From: Bryobacterales bacterium
GTDB taxonomy: Bacteria > Acidobacteriota > Terriglobia > Bryobacterales > Bryobacteraceae
Length of the DNA: 64,000 nucleotides
NCBI GenBank assembly: GCA_016789785.1
Contig: JAEUQE010000012.1
Coordinates: 8,354 to 72,353 of the forward strand
Direction: 5' to 3'
Position numbers and translations under genes: made by a program. Each line of letters begins with the position of its first letter. Positions within the stretch are counted from its first letter, which is position 1. Shown here piece by piece: positions 62,922-64,000 of the stretch. Below the pieces are notes generated by a model. That model did no database searches. It was not told the origin of the DNA and saw only the letters and a list, made by a program, of their open reading frames with translations.

Positions 62922-63420
62922 AGATTCTGACGAAATCGTTGACGCGTACCACACGATCGTGTGTCTAACTAACTAATCACAGGGCAGGAGTTCCCTCCGC
63001 CAGACGAGTTGAACAAGCCTTACGGGAATCTCACCCGGTCCACCGTATGAAGGCGGGTTGGCCTACCCCCTCGTGTGGGATTTGCACCCACTTGAACCAT
63101 CACGGCCTCAGCCTTCACTTAGCCGTCAGCGAGGTGCCACCCCCACCCTGCCAAGCGCCAGCGAAGGTCTTTCTCCGTCGCCCGTTCGGAGGGCGCAAGA
63201 GCGCATCGGATAGAACTAACGGATTGGCCCTGCTCCCGGTAGTTGGCGGTACCGGGAGCGGGATTTATCGTTGAGAGCCTCCGTCGCACCGGACGAGTGT
63301 CACAGCCGGGCGAAAACGGAGCCATTTTTGCCGGAGTGCCGGAGCGGAACTGAGCCAGTCTGTGGCGGGGAGGCAGTAAGGACTCTACACCAGACTCTAT
63401 AGCCGCCCGTAAGGGCAAGC
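62922..63420. other. Structured non-coding stretch, possible mobile-element leader
   Basis: No reliable gene. It holds several short complementary pairs, among them GTGGGATTTGCACCCAC (63076 region), a GGGAATCTCACCC pair and a CTCCCGGTAGTT..ACCGGGAG pair. A run GGAGCCATTTTTGCCGG is also present. Such stacked stems precede the zinc-finger gene of mobile modules in Acidobacteria in my experience, and parts resemble group II intron domain-I stems, but I cannot show either. Confidence 0.35.
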
Positions 63421-63873
63421 ATGGAGCCCCGGATCTGCCCGTACTGCCAACAACCGTTCACGCCCAGTCGCTACCGGCCTGGCCAACGGATCTGCTCCTC
63501 CAAGCCCTGTCAGGACCGCCGCAAAGCCGAATCCCAGCGCGCGCGCAAGGCCGCAGACCCCGTCTACGCCGAAGTCTGCCGCGACGCCCAGCGCCAATGG
63601 CGCGAGGCCAATCCCGATTATCAACGCCAATACCGCGCCACCCATCCAGACGCCGCCGAGCGCAATCGCCAACAGCAACGCCTTCGCGACGAGCGGCGCA
63701 AAATCTCCAATCTTGTAAAGAACAACTTAGCTTTCGATCTGACTTCCAGCGTTTCCAACATCTTCCTTGTCGGACCCGCCGCTGCCCAGCTTGACAAGAA
63801 CAACCTGGCTCAATCGAAGCTGTTGATCTTTCACAATCTTCAGGCCGCAGCCTCGCCAAGCCTCCGTTCTTGA
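63421..63873 (+). CDS. Four-cysteine zinc-finger protein of a mobile module
   Basis: 150 residues. An N-terminal finger (Cys6, Cys9, Cys25, Cys30: CPYC-x15-CSSKPC) is followed by a basic DNA-binding-like stretch (CQDRRKAESQRARKAADP, AEVCRDAQRQWREANPDYQ). A C-terminal tail has two KNNLA copies and SNIFLVGPAAAQLDKNNLA. Proteins of this kind are frequent in Acidobacteria near transposase or recombinase genes. No transposase is seen here, but the module may run off the window. Function unproven; it could be an accessory of a transposition system. Confidence 0.75.
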   Translation: MEPRICPYCQQPFTPSRYRPGQRICSSKPCQDRRKAESQRARKAADPVYAEVCRDAQRQWREANPDYQRQYRATHPDAAERNRQQQRLRDERRKISNLVKNNLAFDLTSSVSNIFLVGPAAAQLDKNNLAQSKLLIFHNLQAAASPSLRS

Positions 63874-63893
63874 CAAGAACAACTTAGCTTTTT
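63712..63893. repeat. Three direct repeats with about 79-bp period
   Basis: CTTGTAAAGAACAACTTAGC (63712), CTTGACAAGAACAACCTGGC (63790) and CTTGACAAGAACAACTTAGC (63869) are spaced 78 and 79 bp. The first two encode KNNLA in the zinc-finger protein; the third spans its stop and continues outside the gene. The intervening sequence is not conserved. Confidence 0.8.
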
Positions 63894-64000
63894 GCACCCG
63901 TTTCCGGCCTATAACCGAGTCATTGGGGTGGCCCCCTGGGCTGAGACAACCAGTTAAGACACTGGGTACCATTCGATGATATTTGCTGGCGGACGAAAAC
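63894..64000. other. Window end, no gene seen
   Basis: Sequence beyond the third repeat shows GGTGGCCCCCTGGG and no open frame of note. It may be the start of an insertion element. Confidence 0.35.

Noticed and set aside
63070..63100. tRNA T-arm-like stem (GTGGG/CCCAC with TGCAAAT loop on the minus strand)
   Set aside because: No matching acceptor, D or anticodon stems, and the loop has G where T is expected.
63712..63893. CRISPR array
   Set aside because: Only three imperfect 20-bp repeats with about 58-bp gaps, two within a coding sequence, and no cas gene.

Overview
The window looks like a GC-rich (about 60 percent by eye) chromosomal segment of an Acidobacteriota bacterium, most like the Solibacter/Bryobacter group. 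This rests on gene-family content, not on a marker gene. The indicators are a DUF1549/DUF1553 plus DUF1501 pair, several PQQ-type propeller proteins, an Oar-like TonB-dependent barrel, Ser/Thr kinases fused to PD40 propellers, a PEP-CTERM protein, a PadR/permease-prefix pair and a four-cysteine zinc-finger protein typical of acidobacterial mobile modules. I found no rRNA, tRNA or CRISPR array.

Layout. 1-2.4 kb: end of a kinase-PD40 protein with HSD instead of HRD. 2.5-13.8 kb: periplasmic and secreted proteins, namely a dihaem PQQ dehydrogenase, a PKD protein, DUF1501 and DUF1553 proteins separated by a tandemly duplicated gene junction, and two near-identical membrane-anchored propeller paralogues. 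13.9-19.7 kb: NifU-like scaffold lacking its third cysteine, radical SAM plus Nudix pair, TonB-type barrel, PEP-CTERM protein and a strong terminator. 19.8-23.5 kb: overlapping glycosyltransferase, glycosyltransferase and DUF2891 genes, then a glycine-zipper protein. 24-28.7 kb: glucarate dehydratase-like enzyme with an eight-cysteine zinc ribbon, then a large BNR/sortilin-type propeller. 28.9-33.7 kb: hybrid histidine kinase, then argF-argH-argR under a near-perfect ARG-box operator.

34-42 kb: propeller protein, Tat-exported enolase-family enzyme, dipeptidyl peptidase IV, DUF438-hemerythrin-PAS protein and an Ig-like surface protein. 42.1-43.2 kb is a decayed patch: a small acidic protein, an antitoxin relic with an internal stop and a histidine-kinase fragment. 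43.3-51.8 kb: possible ATP-grasp protein, DUF1697, a frameshifted secreted gene, CcmH, a tightly packed unknown operon (small protein, TPR protein, tail-anchored protein) and a methyltransferase. 52.4-54.1 kb: PadR and its membrane partner. 54.2-60.3 kb: caspase-PEGA-TPR protein, NlpC/P60-like protein and a kinase-PD40 protein. 60.4-62.9 kb: purA, an unknown protein and an ankyrin protein. 62.9-64 kb: probable edge of a mobile module.

How genes work together. The best-supported circuit is arginine biosynthesis with autogenous ArgR control. Translationally coupled pairs (ATGA overlaps or abutting stop/start) mark several co-regulated units. At the DNA level two recurrent motifs stand out: ACTTACT/AGTAAGT, scattered in all reading frames, and GTAGTAC, found only in upstream regions in my hand scan. 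Starts were often moved inward from the longest reading frame on signal-peptide, ribosome-site or paralogue evidence, as noted per gene.
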